A DNA stretch of 64,000 bases from Streptomyces daqingensis (GTDB lineage: Bacteria; Actinomycetota; Actinomycetes; Streptomycetales; Streptomycetaceae): positions 1-64,000 of the forward strand of contig NZ_BMMP01000010.1 of NCBI RefSeq assembly GCF_014645895.1. Direction: 5' to 3'. The translations under genes were made by a program, and so were the position numbers. The notes beneath the pieces were generated by a model that saw only the letters and a program-made list of their open reading frames with translations, was not told the DNA's origin and ran no database searches. Shown here piece after piece: positions 9,433 through 19,610 of this stretch. The number at the start of each line of letters is the position of its first letter. Position 1 is the first letter of the stretch.

Positions 9433-10974
9433 ATGACGACTCCGGATCTCCACGCCTTCCGTACGCTCGCGAAGGACCGCAGGGTCATCCCCGTGACCCG
9501 GCGCCTGCTCGTGGACTGCGACACCCCCATCGCGCTGTACCGCAAACTCGCCGCCGAGCGGACGGGGACGTTCCTGCTGGAGTCGGCGGAGAACAACAGG
9601 ACGTGGTCGCGCTACTCCTTCATCGGCGTGCGCAGCGCCGCCACCCTCACCGTGCGCGACGGGTCTGCCCAGTGGCTCGGCGCCCCGCCCGTCGGCGTCC
9701 CCACGGAGGGCGATCCGCTGCAGGTCCTGCGCGAGACCGTCGAGGCCCTGCACACCCCGCGCGACCTGCACGAGGACACCGATCTCCCGCCGTTCACCGG
9801 GGGGATGGTCGGCTACCTCGGTTACGACGTCGTGCGCAGGCTGGAGAAGGTCGGCGAGAGCGAGACGACGGCCGACGACCTGGCCCTGCCCGAGCTGACG
9901 ATGCTGCTCGCCTCCGACCTGGCGGTGCTCGACCACCGCGACGGCACGGTGATGCTCATCGCCAACGCCATCAACCACAACGACCTCGACACCGGTGTCG
10001 ACGAGGCGTACGCGGACGCCGTCTCCCGGCTCGACGCCATGGCGGAGGACCTCGCCCGCCCCGTGCCGGCGGCGGCTCCCGCCGTGCTGCCCCCGTCGCA
10101 GCTCCCGGAGTTCACGGCCCGCTCGGGGGGCGCGACCTACCAGGCGTGGGTCGAGGACATCAAGGAGCGCATCCGGGCCGGCGAGGCCTTCCAGGTCGTG
10201 CCGTCGCAGCGGTTCGAGACGCCCTGCACGGCCGCGGCTCTCGACGTCTACCGGGTGCTGCGCGCGACCAACCCCAGCCCGTACATGTACCTCTTCCGCT
10301 TCGCGGACGGCGCCGACGGCAGGAGCGGCTTCGACGTGGTCGGGTCGAGCCCGGAAGCGCTGGTGAAGGTCGAGGACGGCCAGGCGATGATGCACCCCAT
10401 CGCCGGCACCCGGCCGCGGGGCCAGACCCCGCAGCAGGACACTGCCCTGGCCGAGGAGCTGCTCGCCGACCCGAAGGAGCGGGCGGAGCACCTGATGCTG
10501 GTCGACCTCGGGCGCAACGACCTGGGCAAGGTGTGCGCGCCGGGGAGCGTCGAGGTCGTCGACTTCATGTCGATCGAGCGCTACAGCCACGTCATGCACA
10601 TCGTCTCGACGGTGACGGGCCGCCTCGGCGAGGGCCGGACCGCCTACGACGCCCTGGCCGCGTGCTTCCCGGCCGGCACGCTCTCCGGAGCGCCGAAGCC
10701 GAGGGCGCTGCAGATCATCGAGGAGCTGGAGCCCACCAGGCGCGGCGTGTACGGCGGTTGCGTCGGCTACCTGGACTTCGCGGGGGACGCGGACATGGCC
10801 ATCGCGATCCGCACGGCGCTGCTGCGGCAGGGCACGGCATACGTGCAGGCGGGCGCGGGTGTGGTCGCCGATTCGGACCCCGTCGCGGAGGACACCGAGT
10901 GCCGCAACAAGGCGGCAGCCGTCCTCAGGGCGGTCCGCAGCGCCGAAAAGCTCGGCGGTAGCGTGGACGGGTGA
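9433..10974 (+). CDS. trpE: Anthranilate synthase component I
   Basis: TrpE turns chorismate and ammonia (or glutamine via TrpG) into anthranilate. The 513-residue protein has the LLES feedback element (residues 48-51) that binds tryptophan, and the C-terminal chorismate-binding core with [25 protein letters not shown] and [22 protein letters not shown]. No glutamine amidotransferase domain is fused and no trpG is in the window. It probably shares a transcript with hisI. The stop overlaps the GTG of the next gene (GTGA). Confidence 0.96.
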   Translation: MTTPDLHAFRTLAKDRRVIPVTRRLLVDCDTPIALYRKLAAERTGTFLLESAENNRTWSRYSFIGVRSAATLTVRDGSAQWLGAPPVGVPTEGDPLQVLRETVEALHTPRDLHEDTDLPPFTGGMVGYLGYDVVRRLEKVGESETTADDLALPELTMLLASDLAVLDHRDGTVMLIANAINHNDLDTGVDEAYADAVSRLDAMAEDLARPVPAAAPAVLPPSQLPEFTARSGGATYQAWVEDIKERIRAGEAFQVVPSQRFETPCTAAALDVYRVLRATNPSPYMYLFRFADGADGRSGFDVVGSSPEALVKVEDGQAMMHPIAGTRPRGQTPQQDTALAEELLADPKERAEHLMLVDLGRNDLGKVCAPGSVEVVDFMSIERYSHVMHIVSTVTGRLGEGRTAYDALAACFPAGTLSGAPKPRALQIIEELEPTRRGVYGGCVGYLDFAGDADMAIAIRTALLRQGTAYVQAGAGVVADSDPVAEDTECRNKAAAVLRAVRSAEKLGGSVDG

Positions 10975-11948
10975 CTTCCGTACCACCGGCACGCTCATCG
11001 GACAGCGCGAAGGACCCCACCCCCGACACCGAACCCGGCAGCGAAACCCGCCGCGAAACCGGCACCGAGTCCGGCACCGAGACCGGCGCAACGGCCGCGG
11101 ACGAGACCGCGACCGCGAGTGAGACCGCGACCGCGACCGCGGACGAGAACGGGGCCGGCAGCGGCTCCGGCGCCGTCGGCGAATCCGCTGCCGAACCCGG
11201 CGCCGAACCGGGCGGCGAATCCGGCCCCCGTGCCGGCTCCGCCCAGGCCGCTCCCGGGGCCCCCGCCGGGAGATCCGCGGGAGACGCGTCCGCGCCCGGC
11301 GGCAGCAAGCGGCCCGCGTCACCCGCCGCCGCCCGCTCCCGCGCGGCCGGGCGCGCCCTCGGCGTCGCGCTGCTGCTCGGCGCGGCCGGCGCGGCCGCTG
11401 CGCTCGTCGCCGGCGGGCAGGTGTGGAGCGAGGCCACGGCGTCCTTCGCGCAGGGACAGGTGCCGGTGCAGGCCAAGGGCGGCGACGTCACGGGCCTGCC
11501 CAGCGCGCTCGCCCTGGTCGGGCTGGCCGCCCTGGTCGCGGTCCTCGCGGTGCGGCGCAAGAGCCGCGCCGTGGTCGCGGGGCTGCTGACGATGTGCGGT
11601 GCCGGCACCCTCGCCACGCCGCTGCTCAGCGCGGACGACCGGGCGCCGCTCGTGGAGAAGGCGGCGGAGACCAGCGGCCTCACGCAGAGCACCATCGAGG
11701 CGGTGCACGTGACCGCCTGGCCGTACCTCTCGGCAGCGGGCGGCGTGCTGCTGCTGCTCGCGGGCGTTCTGGCCGTGCGGTACGGGACCCAGTGGCCGTC
11801 GATGTCGGGGAGCTCGCGGTACGAGCGGACCTCCCGCAGGCCGCGCGGAGTTCCGGCCGCCGTGGACCCGGACCGTCCCGAGGACATGTGGAAGGCGCTC
11901 GACCGCGGCGAGGACCCCACCGGGGGCACTCCTCCCCGCTCCGCCTGA
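10971..11948 (+). CDS. TIGR02234 trp-operon membrane protein with acidic low-complexity N-terminus
   Basis: This 325-residue integral membrane protein belongs to the Trp_oprn_chp family found beside trp genes in actinobacteria. Four hydrophobic segments lie at about residues 127-147, 168-188, 194-215 and 248-265, with the family segments [18 protein letters not shown] and [15 protein letters not shown], and a C-terminal [15 protein letters not shown]. The first ~110 residues are unusual: a disordered Glu/Thr/Gly/Ala-rich stretch made from degenerate GAGACCGCG-like repeats. GTG 10971 couples it to trpE, but the true start could be further in. The molecular role is unknown. Confidence 0.8.
   Translation: MTSVPPARSSDSAKDPTPDTEPGSETRRETGTESGTETGATAADETATASETATATADENGAGSGSGAVGESAAEPGAEPGGESGPRAGSAQAAPGAPAGRSAGDASAPGGSKRPASPAAARSRAAGRALGVALLLGAAGAAAALVAGGQVWSEATASFAQGQVPVQAKGGDVTGLPSALALVGLAALVAVLAVRRKSRAVVAGLLTMCGAGTLATPLLSADDRAPLVEKAAETSGLTQSTIEAVHVTAWPYLSAAGGVLLLLAGVLAVRYGTQWPSMSGSSRYERTSRRPRGVPAAVDPDRPEDMWKALDRGEDPTGGTPPRSA
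11029..11160 (+). repeat. Degenerate short tandem repeats in the TIGR02234 gene
   Basis: The DNA is built from imperfect repeats of GAAACCGGCACCGAG and GAGACCGCGACCGC units, encoding alternating Glu-Thr, Ala-Thr and Gly-Thr runs. Such repeats slip in replication and probably vary in length between strains. They lie wholly inside the extra N-terminal part of the membrane protein. Confidence 0.6.
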
Positions 11949-12137
11949 GCGCGTCGCCCCTGCGCGCCGCCTCCCCGTGGGCGGCGGGACGGAGAAGGTG
12001 CTGACGGCGGGGCGTCCGCACGCCTCGCCCGCGAGCGCACCCCTGGCGAGGCCGCCGCGCGGGGGAGAGGGAGAATGGGGTGCGGGCGGGCCCGACGGTC
12101 CGCTCGCCGGAAGTCGGTTGGACTACGAGGAGCACAC

Positions 12138-12383
12138 ATGGCGGGGAACAGCCACGGTCACACCCTGGCGGCGTGGACGGGCGTCACGATCGTCTTCATC
12201 GGGTTCTGCATCTCGGGGATCTACACGGTCCTGGCCGAGCCTGTGGGATTCGTCGCCGGGCTGGCCGTGATCGCCGCGGGCGGTGTCGTCGGCGCGCTGA
12301 TGCGGGCCGCGGGCCTCGGGCAGTCCAAGCCCGGTCCCAAGAACGGCCGGCGCGGCGCCCAGCCGCAGGAGCAGTCGTCCTGA
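12138..12383 (+). CDS. HGxxPAAW-family small membrane protein
   Basis: The 81-residue protein carries HGHTLAAWTG near the N-terminus (a variant of the HGxxPAAW signature in which Pro is replaced by Leu), followed by two transmembrane helices (VTIVFIGFCISGIYTVL and FVAGLAVIAAGGVVGALM) and a basic tail. GAGGAG lies 7 bases before the ATG. The family is conserved next to trp genes in Streptomyces; no function is known. Confidence 0.82.
   Translation: MAGNSHGHTLAAWTGVTIVFIGFCISGIYTVLAEPVGFVAGLAVIAAGGVVGALMRAAGLGQSKPGPKNGRRGAQPQEQSS
12367..12371 (+). promoter_or_regulatory. AGGAG ribosome site that fixes a CTG start
   Basis: A good Shine-Dalgarno sits 8 bases before CTG 12380, inside the end of the preceding gene. 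The DUF2752 frame has no ATG, GTG or TTG at a place that would keep its first membrane helix, so this site supports CTG initiation with CTGA overlap coupling. Confidence 0.5.
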
Positions 12384-12817
12384 ACGGGCGGGAGCCCGCT
12401 CCCGCGGGGCGCCGGCCCGCTTCGCCGGCGTCCCGGCTCGTCGCGCCTGGCGCCGCCGTCGCGGTCGCCGGCGCGGCTTTCGCCTACGTGGGGTCCGTCG
12501 ACCCCAACGAGCCCGGCCACTATCCCGTCTGCCCGCTGCTGGCGCTGACCGGCGTCTACTGCCCCGGATGCGGCGGACTGCGCAGCGCCCACGCCCTCGC
12601 GCACGGTGACGTGGCGGCCGCCCTGGGCGCGAACGCCCTGGCAGTGCTCGGATTCGCACTCTTCGCCGTGTTCGTGGTGTTCTGGGTGGTGCGCGTGCTG
12701 CGGTCGAGGCCGGTGACGGTGCCGCTGCGCAGCCCGCACTGGTGGGCGCTGGGGATCGCGGCGCTGATCTTCACGGTCGTGCGGAACATGCCGGTGGGCA
12801 CCTCGCTCGCACCGTGA
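12380..12817 (+). CDS. DUF2752 membrane protein, probable CTG start
   Basis: The 145-residue protein has a hydrophobic N-terminal helix and the DUF2752 core [27 protein letters not shown], two further helices ([17 protein letters not shown] and [18 protein letters not shown]) and no known enzymatic role. The CPGCGG cysteines are the family hallmark. The likely start is CTG 12380, overlapping the preceding stop; the next in-frame GTG lies past the first helix. Confidence 0.75.
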   Translation: MNGREPAPAGRRPASPASRLVAPGAAVAVAGAAFAYVGSVDPNEPGHYPVCPLLALTGVYCPGCGGLRSAHALAHGDVAAALGANALAVLGFALFAVFVVFWVVRVLRSRPVTVPLRSPHWWALGIAALIFTVVRNMPVGTSLAP

Positions 12818-12915
12818 GCGGCGCCGCACGCGCGCGACGGAGCGTACAACCGGGTGCTCTGTCCCGAATACGCAGTTCGAGCCAACCGGATGCGAGACCT
12901 CCGGCTCAGGCCCGA

Positions 12916-12921
12916 TAGCAT
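12916..12921 (+). promoter_or_regulatory. Possible -10 element for trpC
   Basis: TAGCAT matches the vegetative TANNNT -10 consensus and lies 72 bases before the trpC GTG. The expected -35 position (around 12892-12897) is poor, so the call rests on the -10 and on a 175-bp gap after DUF2752. Confidence 0.35.
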
Positions 12922-12992
12922 CGCACTGCCCGTTCCGACCGGCCTTCGTGCCTTGTGCGCAGGCCGGTCCCAGCAAGAAGGAGGCCGCTCGC

Positions 12993-13802
12993 GTGAGTGT
13001 GCTCGACGAGATCATCGAAGGCGTGCGTGAAGACCTTGCCGAACGGCAGGCGCGCGTCAGCCTCGACGAACTCAAGGAGCGCGCCGCGGCCGCCCCGCCC
13101 GCGAAGGACGGCGTCGCCGCCCTCAAGGGCGACAGCGTGAAGGTGATCTGCGAGGTCAAGCGCTCCAGCCCCTCGAAGGGCGCGCTCGCCGCGATCGCGG
13201 ACCCCGCCGGGCTGGCGGCGGACTACGAGGCCGGCGGCGCCGCCGTCGTCTCGGTCCTCACCGAGCAGCGCCGCTTCGGCGGGTCGCTCGCCGACCTCGA
13301 GGCCGTCAGGGCGAAGGTCGACATCCCCGTGCTCCGCAAGGACTTCGTGTTCTCGTCGTACCAGCTCTGGGAGGCGCGGGCGCACGGCGCCGACGTCGTG
13401 CTGCTGATCGTCGCCGCCCTGGAGCAGGAGGCTCTGGTCTCGCTGATCGAACGGTCCGAGTCGATCGGACTGACCCCGCTGGTCGAGGCGCACGACGAGG
13501 ACGAGGCGCAGCGTGCTCTGGACGCCGGTGCGCGCATCGTCGGGATCAACGCGCGTAATCTCAAGACGCTCGAGGTCGACCGCGACAACTTCTCCCGCAT
13601 CGCGCCGGAGCTCCCCGCGCACATCGTCAAGGTCGCCGAGTCCGGCGTCCGCGGTCCGCACGACCTGATCGCCTACGCCAACGAGGGTGCGGACGCCGTG
13701 CTCGTCGGCGAGTCCCTCGTCACCGGCAAGGACCCGAAGACGGCCGTCGCGGATCTGGTCGCCGCCGGCGCCCACCCGGCGCTGCGGCACGGCAGGGGCT
13801 GA
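12993..13802 (+). CDS. trpC: Indole-3-glycerol phosphate synthase
   Basis: TrpC closes the indole ring from carboxyphenylaminodeoxyribulose phosphate. The 269-residue barrel has [13 protein letters not shown] (catalytic Lys and phosphate-site residues), [26 protein letters not shown] and [12 protein letters not shown] with [13 protein letters not shown] 12993 follows AAGGAGG with good spacing. It starts the downstream trp block C-M-B-A. Confidence 0.96.
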   Translation: MSVLDEIIEGVREDLAERQARVSLDELKERAAAAPPAKDGVAALKGDSVKVICEVKRSSPSKGALAAIADPAGLAADYEAGGAAVVSVLTEQRRFGGSLADLEAVRAKVDIPVLRKDFVFSSYQLWEARAHGADVVLLIVAALEQEALVSLIERSESIGLTPLVEAHDEDEAQRALDAGARIVGINARNLKTLEVDRDNFSRIAPELPAHIVKVAESGVRGPHDLIAYANEGADAVLVGESLVTGKDPKTAVADLVAAGAHPALRHGRG

Positions 13803-13808
13803 GCCCTG

Positions 13809-14063
13809 ATGGCCATCGCCCGCCGACGCCCCGGCCCCGGTACGGACTCCGGCCGGAGCTGCTCCGTGCCGTCCGGGCTGCGGCGCCACGGAGCCGGAGC
13901 GGGGCCGTACGCGGCTCTGGCGCGCGGGTGCCGCCCACGGGGGTGCAGGGCGCCCGCGAGGCGGGTGCACGGCCGCCGGGTGCGGTATCACATCGGCTGC
14001 GAACCGGGTCAGATCAACGGGCGCCGATGGCGCCCGTCCGGCGCGCGCCTTTCCGCGGCCTGA
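13809..14063 (+). CDS. trpM: Tryptophan biosynthesis modulator TrpM (small basic protein)
   Basis: Between trpC and trpB lies a small Arg-rich reading frame with two cysteines in GCRPRGCRAPARR followed by VRYHIGCEPGQINGRRW. Position and pattern match TrpM/TrpX of Streptomyces trpC-trpM-trpB-trpA loci, a small protein thought to modulate tryptophan synthesis. ATG 13809 gives 84 residues; GTG 13866, with GGAG 7 bases upstream, gives 65 and is closer to the usual length. Which start is used is uncertain. Confidence 0.65.
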   Translation: MAIARRRPGPGTDSGRSCSVPSGLRRHGAGAGPYAALARGCRPRGCRAPARRVHGRRVRYHIGCEPGQINGRRWRPSGARLSAA

Positions 14064-14380
14064 TCGCCCTCTCCCGCCGAGGTGACCTCCCGTCAGTGCC
14101 GGCGGTGTCCGGCTGACGGGGCCTACGGGCGTGGCACACGCGTGACTGCGCCGTCGTCGCCGAGCCGTGGCGCGCGCCCCGCCGGCGAGGCCGCCGCGGC
14201 ACGAACCTGAAGCGGCCGGCTCGGCCGTCCGGCAAGCGCGCGGCCGAGCCGTCACGCGACGCCGGACGACGACAGCCCGCTGCGGCGTATACGCCACCAG
14301 CGATCACGAACGAATTTCCCGGTCGCGCGCCATCGTGCGCGTGGCCGGCCGTCCCCTTTTTCTGCGAGGAGCGACGTCGG
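14064..14380 (+). other. trpM-trpB spacer (317 bp)
   Basis: No convincing gene is seen. A bulged hairpin at 14088-14117 (CCGTCA/TGACGG plus GCCGG/CCGGC) follows trpM and may be a terminator or attenuator. No tryptophan-rich leader peptide was recognised. The trpB ribosome site GAGGAG precedes its ATG. Confidence 0.4.
14088..14117 (+). terminator. Bulged hairpin after trpM
   Basis: Two stem blocks (CCGTCA with TGACGG, GCCGG with CCGGC) pair around a six-base loop with a two-base bulge. It could terminate or attenuate transcription between trpM and trpB. There is no U-tract. Confidence 0.35.
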
Positions 14381-15612
<1,232 letters not shown>

Positions 15613-15616
<4 letters not shown>

Positions 15617-16482
15617 GCGGACAGTCGGCAGGCACCGGGGGCGGCGCGGACACCGCCGCCGGGACCGGGAACATCGGGCTGCTGGACTCCGCGCTGGCGC
15701 GGGCCCGTTCGGAGAACCGCGCGGCGCTGGTCGGCTACCTGCCCGCGGGCTTCCCCACCGTCGACGGCGGTGTGCGGGCGTGCGTCACGCTCCTGGAGAG
15801 CGGCTGCGACGTGGTCGAGGTGGGGCTGCCCCACAGCGACCCGGTCCTGGACGGCCCCGTCATCCAGACCGCGGACGACATCGCGCTGCGCGGCGGCGTC
15901 CGGATCGCCGACGTCGTGCGCACGGTCCGGGAGGCGCACGCGGCGACGGGCAAGCCCGTGCTGTGCATGACGTACTGGAACCCCGTCGACCGCTACGGCG
16001 TCGAGCGGTTCGCCGCCGAACTGGCCGAGGCGGGCGGGGCGGGCTGCATCCTCCCCGATCTGCCGGTCGAGGAGTCCGGGGCCTGGCGCCGCGCCGCCGC
16101 GGAGCACGGCCTGGCGACGGTGTTCGTGGTCGCGCCGAGCAGCAAGGACGAGCGCTTGGCGAAGATCACCGAGGCCGGCAGCGGCTTCGTCTACGCCGCT
16201 TCCCTGATGGGGGTCACCGGCACGCGGGAGTCCGTGGGCAGGGAGGCGCAGGACCTCGTCGAGCGGACGAAGGCGACGACGGGGCTGCCGGTCTGCGTCG
16301 GCCTCGGCGTCTCCAACGCCCGACAGGCCGAGGAGGTCGCCCAGTTCGCCGACGGTGTCATCGTCGGCTCGGCGTTCGTCAAGCAACTGCTCGCGCACGG
16401 GGACGACCTGGAGGCGGGGCTGGCGGGCGTGAAGGCGCTGGCCGGTGAACTCGCCGAGGGAGTGCGGCGGCGCGCGAGGTGA
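15613..16482 (+). CDS. trpA: Tryptophan synthase alpha chain
   Basis: TrpA cleaves indole-glycerol phosphate and channels indole to TrpB. The 289-residue barrel has [34 protein letters not shown] with the catalytic Glu and Asp, [26 protein letters not shown] and GVGVS-like GLGVSNARQ. An extra ~20-residue Gly/Ala-rich N-terminus precedes the fold, so the start may be later than GTG 15613. It is coupled to trpB by GTGA overlap. Confidence 0.96.
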
Positions 16483-16494
16483 CCGCGTTCTGAG

Positions 16495-16516
16495 GCCCGC
16501 GCGCACCCGCGCGGGC
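16495..16516 (+). terminator. Hairpin ending the trp block
   Basis: GCCCGCGCG and CGCGCGGGC form a perfect 9-bp stem with a four-base loop 12 bases after the trpA stop. It lacks a U-tract, as is normal for Streptomyces. Confidence 0.55.
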
Positions 16517-16648
16517 GCTCGTCTCGGAGACGGGGCGGCGGCGCCCGGCCGCCGTCCCGTACCGCTGTTTGGGATGCTCGCTCTTTCGGGCGAACCGGGG
16601 CACAAGCACGCACGCGGTCCGCCCTTCCGTTCGTTGGCCCACGGTGTG

Positions 16649-17392
16649 ATGAGCCAGAAAGACCCGTCGGGTCATGAGGGAAGGCGCACCGCCACTGAGC
16701 GGCTGCGGGAAGAGCGCAAGCGGGAGCGGGCCGCCGAGCGGCGGGGCCGCAACCTCAAGGTGGGGGCCGTCGTGGTCGCGCTGCTCGCCGTGGCGGGCGG
16801 TGTGGGCGCCATGCTGGCGCAGCAGAGCGGCGGCGACGCCGAGAACGACGCCAAGCCGATCACCGTCGGCAAGCGGGACGCACCGGCGAAGCTCACGGTG
16901 TACGAGGACTTCCGCTGCCCGGCGTGCGGCCAGTTCGAGCAGCGGTTCCGCAAGACGATCCACGGCCTCGAGAAGCAGGGCAAGCTCCGGGCCGAGTACC
17001 ACCTCGTGACGATCATCGACGACAACATGGGCGGCTCCGGCTCCCACGCGGCGGCCAACGCGGCCGTCTGCGCCAGGGACGAGGGAAGGTTCCGCCAGTA
17101 CCACGACGTGCTGTTCCAGAACCAGCCCGAGGAGCAGGACGACGCCTTCGCGGACGAGAAGACGCTGGTGAAGCTCGCCGGCAAGGCCGGCGGACTCAAC
17201 AGCTCGCGCTTCCGCGACTGCGTGGCGGACGGGAGCCACGAGGACTGGGTGAAGAAGAGCTCCGCCTCGTTCAAGAAGTCCGGGTACCAGTCGACGCCCA
17301 CGGTGCTGCTCGACGGCGAGAACGTATACGGCGACCAGTCGGATCCGCTCACCCCGGAGAGCCTGAAGCGCAAGGTCGAGGAGAAGAGCTGA
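16649..17392 (+). CDS. Membrane-anchored DsbA-like thioredoxin-fold protein
   Basis: The 247-residue protein has a charged cytoplasmic N-terminus, one membrane anchor (residues about 38-57) and an extracytoplasmic thioredoxin fold with the redox motif CPAC (Cys90 and Cys93; FRCPACGQFE). A cis-Pro loop is visible as YQSTPTVLLDG. It probably oxidises or isomerises disulfides in secreted proteins. ATG 16649 is preferred although the Shine-Dalgarno is weak. The gene lies between trpA and lgt, its usual place in Streptomyces. Confidence 0.88.
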   Translation: MSQKDPSGHEGRRTATERLREERKRERAAERRGRNLKVGAVVVALLAVAGGVGAMLAQQSGGDAENDAKPITVGKRDAPAKLTVYEDFRCPACGQFEQRFRKTIHGLEKQGKLRAEYHLVTIIDDNMGGSGSHAAANAAVCARDEGRFRQYHDVLFQNQPEEQDDAFADEKTLVKLAGKAGGLNSSRFRDCVADGSHEDWVKKSSASFKKSGYQSTPTVLLDGENVYGDQSDPLTPESLKRKVEEKS

Positions 17393-17404
17393 CGGCCGCG
17401 TACC

Positions 17405-17431
17405 GCCCGGCCAGGGGCCTCCCGGCCGGGC
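17405..17431 (+). terminator. Hairpin after the DsbA-like gene
   Basis: GCCCGGCC and GGCCGGGC form a perfect 8-bp stem with an 11-base loop, 12 bases after the stop codon. Confidence 0.5.
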
Positions 17432-17613
17432 AGCGGCGGACGCGGGGCCGGGTTCGGGGGCCGGCCGTGGGACGGCACGTGATCTGAGATCCCGGTCACA
17501 CCGCCGGGCCCGTCCACCCCTTGAGCGCCGCTTGCGCGGCGCGGCCGTTATTGAGCTGTTGCACAGAGTGCATTGCCGATGATGACGCCCGGCAAGGTAG
17601 CGTCGGGACCGCC

Positions 17614-18603
17614 ATGGAGACCCTTGCATTCATCCCCAGTCCTTCGGCCGGCGAGATCCATCTCGGCCCCATCCCGCTGCGCGGCTACGCCTTCTGCATC
17701 ATCCTCGGCGTCTTCGTCGCGGTGTGGCTCGGCAGCCGCCGCTGGACCGCCCGCGGCGGCCGCGCGGGCACCGTCGCCGACATCGCGGTGTGGGCCGTGC
17801 CGTTCGGCCTGGCCGGCGGCCGTCTCTACCACGTCATCACCGACTACCAGCTCTACTTCGGTGAGGGCCGGAACTGGGTGGACGCCTTCAAGATCTGGGA
17901 CGGCGGACTGGGAATCTGGGGAGCCGTGGCCCTCGGCGCCCTCGGTGCCTGGATCGGCTGCCGCAGGCGCGGCATCCCGCTGCCCGCCTACGCGGACGCC
18001 GTCGCACCCGGAGTGGCGCTCGCCCAGGCCATCGGCCGCTGGGGCAACTGGTTCAACCAGGAGCTGTACGGACGCGCGACGGACCTGCCCTGGGCCGTCG
18101 AGATCGACGCCCAGCACCGTCCCGTCGACACCCCCGCCCTCGCGACGTACCACCCCACGTTCCTCTACGAGTCGCTGTGGTGCGTGGGCGTGGCCGCCCT
18201 CGTGATCTGGGCGGACCGCCGGTTCAAGCTGGGGCACGGCCGGGTCTTCTGGCTCTACGTCGCCGCGTACACCGTCGGCCGCTTCTGGATCGAGTACATG
18301 CGCGTCGACGACGCCCACCACTTCGCCGGCATGCGGTTGAACAACTGGACGTCGATCCTCGTCTTCCTGGTCGCGGTCGCCGCGATCGTGATCTCCGCCC
18401 GGAAGCACCCCGGACGCGAGGAGATCGTCGAGCCCGACACCGAGGAGCTCACTCCCGGCGGGGGCGGTGGCGCCTCCCTGACGAAGAGCTCCGAGGAGTC
18501 GTCCGGGGAGAGCGAGTCGCCGTCGGACGCGTCCGAGGCCACGGAGGACGACGAGGAGCCGTCGCGGGCCGCCAAGACCGGGAAACCCGCCGGCACTTCC
18601 TGA
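17614..18603 (+). CDS. lgt: Prolipoprotein diacylglyceryl transferase
   Basis: Lgt moves diacylglycerol from phosphatidylglycerol onto the lipobox cysteine of lipoproteins. The 329-residue protein has about seven membrane helices, an RGYAFCIILG segment, FGLAGGRLYHVITDY, KIWDGGLGIWGA and the signature GRWGNWFNQELYG. The last ~55 residues form an acidic Ser/Glu-rich tail typical of actinobacterial Lgt. It would process, among others, the solute-binding lipoprotein of the neighbouring operon. ATG 17614 is chosen as the first codon before METLAFIPSP. Confidence 0.95.
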   Translation: METLAFIPSPSAGEIHLGPIPLRGYAFCIILGVFVAVWLGSRRWTARGGRAGTVADIAVWAVPFGLAGGRLYHVITDYQLYFGEGRNWVDAFKIWDGGLGIWGAVALGALGAWIGCRRRGIPLPAYADAVAPGVALAQAIGRWGNWFNQELYGRATDLPWAVEIDAQHRPVDTPALATYHPTFLYESLWCVGVAALVIWADRRFKLGHGRVFWLYVAAYTVGRFWIEYMRVDDAHHFAGMRLNNWTSILVFLVAVAAIVISARKHPGREEIVEPDTEELTPGGGGGASLTKSSEESSGESESPSDASEATEDDEEPSRAAKTGKPAGTS

Positions 18604-18617
18604 CATCAGCCCTGAGC

Positions 18618-18654
18618 GAGAGGCCGGGCCGGCAGACTGCCGGCCCGGCCTCTC
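18618..18654. terminator. Strong bidirectional terminator between lgt and the sugar operon
   Basis: A perfect 17-bp stem with a three-base loop (GAC) is followed by a short T run at 18658-18661 on the plus strand. It lies in the 89-bp gap between the convergent lgt and CitE-like genes and probably ends both transcripts. Confidence 0.85.
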
Positions 18655-18692
18655 GGCTTTTGTCCAGGTCAGCGGCTTCGGCTGCGCGCGCC

Positions 18693-19610
18693 TCAGCGCC
18701 GTCTGCGTGCCAGTGCCAGCGTCCGCTGCGCCCCCGCCACGATCGCCGCGTCCACGAAGCGGCCGTCCGGCAGCGCGAGCGCTCCGGCGTCCGCGGCCGC
18801 CGCCTTGACGATCTCCTCGGCCTCCTCGATCTCCTGCCGGGTCGGCAGGTAGGCCCGCTCGATGATCTCCAGCTGGGCCGGGTGGATGGCGGTGCGCCCG
18901 AGGAAGCCCAGGCTCCGGCCCTGCGCGCAGGAGCGGGCGAGGCCCGCGGTGTCGGCGACGTCCGGGTAGACCGACTGCGGCGGCGGCGCCAGCCCGGCCG
19001 CGCGCGCGGCGACGACGGCCCTGCTGCGGGGCCAGGCCAGGCCGTCGTCCCCCGTCACGCCGAGCACCGCACGCAGGTCGCTCTCGCCGAGCGCGATGCC
19101 GCGCACGGAGGGGTGCGCGGTGGCGATGGCGTAGGCGTGCTCGATGCCGAGAGCGGACTCGAGCAGCGGGTACAGCCCGGGAACGGTGCCGCTGCCGCCT
19201 CCGGAGGGCGGGGACGGAACGGCTCTGCGCGCCTGCTGGGCGACCCTAACGACGTCCGCCACGGTGTCGACCTTCGGCAGCCGCAGCCCCGCCAGCCCGG
19301 GCAGGCCCGCGAGCGTGCGCACCTCCTCCGCCGCGAGCGGGCCGCTGAGCGAGTTGACCCGCACGTGGACCGGGACGGGGCCCGGCCGGGGGTCGCCGAG
19401 CAGCTCGGCGGTGGCGTCCAGGGCGTACGCCTTCCGCTCGGGGGCGACGGCGTCCTCCAGGTCGATCAGCACCACGTCCGCGCCCGAGGCCAGCGCCTTG
19501 GTGACGACCTCCGGCCGGTCACCCGGGACGTAGAGCCAGGTCAGCGGCAGGGGCCCAGGCCCCTCGTCGGTCCGGGCGCCCGGTTCTCCGGTGGTGCGGG
19601 TGGCGTTCAC
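18693..19610 (-). CDS. CitE/HpcH-type CoA-ester lyase
   Basis: The 305-residue TIM-barrel protein begins with the CitE pattern TWLYVPGDRPEVVTKALASGADVVLIDLEDAV, then HVRVNSLSG, LRLPKVDT, PLLESALGIEHAYAIA and GRTAIHPAQLEIIERAY near the end. Relatives cleave malyl-, citramalyl- or 3-hydroxy-3-methylglutaryl-like CoA esters with magnesium. Here it is the last gene of the LacI/ADP-ribosylglycohydrolase operon and is coupled by GTGA to the CoA-transferase, so the transferase product is its likely substrate. The exact acid is unknown. Confidence 0.85.
   Translation of the reverse strand: MNATRTTGEPGARTDEGPGPLPLTWLYVPGDRPEVVTKALASGADVVLIDLEDAVAPERKAYALDATAELLGDPRPGPVPVHVRVNSLSGPLAAEEVRTLAGLPGLAGLRLPKVDTVADVVRVAQQARRAVPSPPSGGGSGTVPGLYPLLESALGIEHAYAIATAHPSVRGIALGESDLRAVLGVTGDDGLAWPRSRAVVAARAAGLAPPPQSVYPDVADTAGLARSCAQGRSLGFLGRTAIHPAQLEIIERAYLPTRQEIEEAEEIVKAAAADAGALALPDGRFVDAAIVAGAQRTLALARRRR

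Noticed and set aside
13809..14063. Treating the trpM frame as random Arg-rich shadow
   Set aside because: Position between trpC and trpB and the CRPRGCRAPARR and VRYHIG segments fit TrpM, so it was kept with moderate confidence.
14064..14380. A tryptophan leader peptide before trpB
   Set aside because: No short frame with a ribosome site and clustered TGG codons was found.
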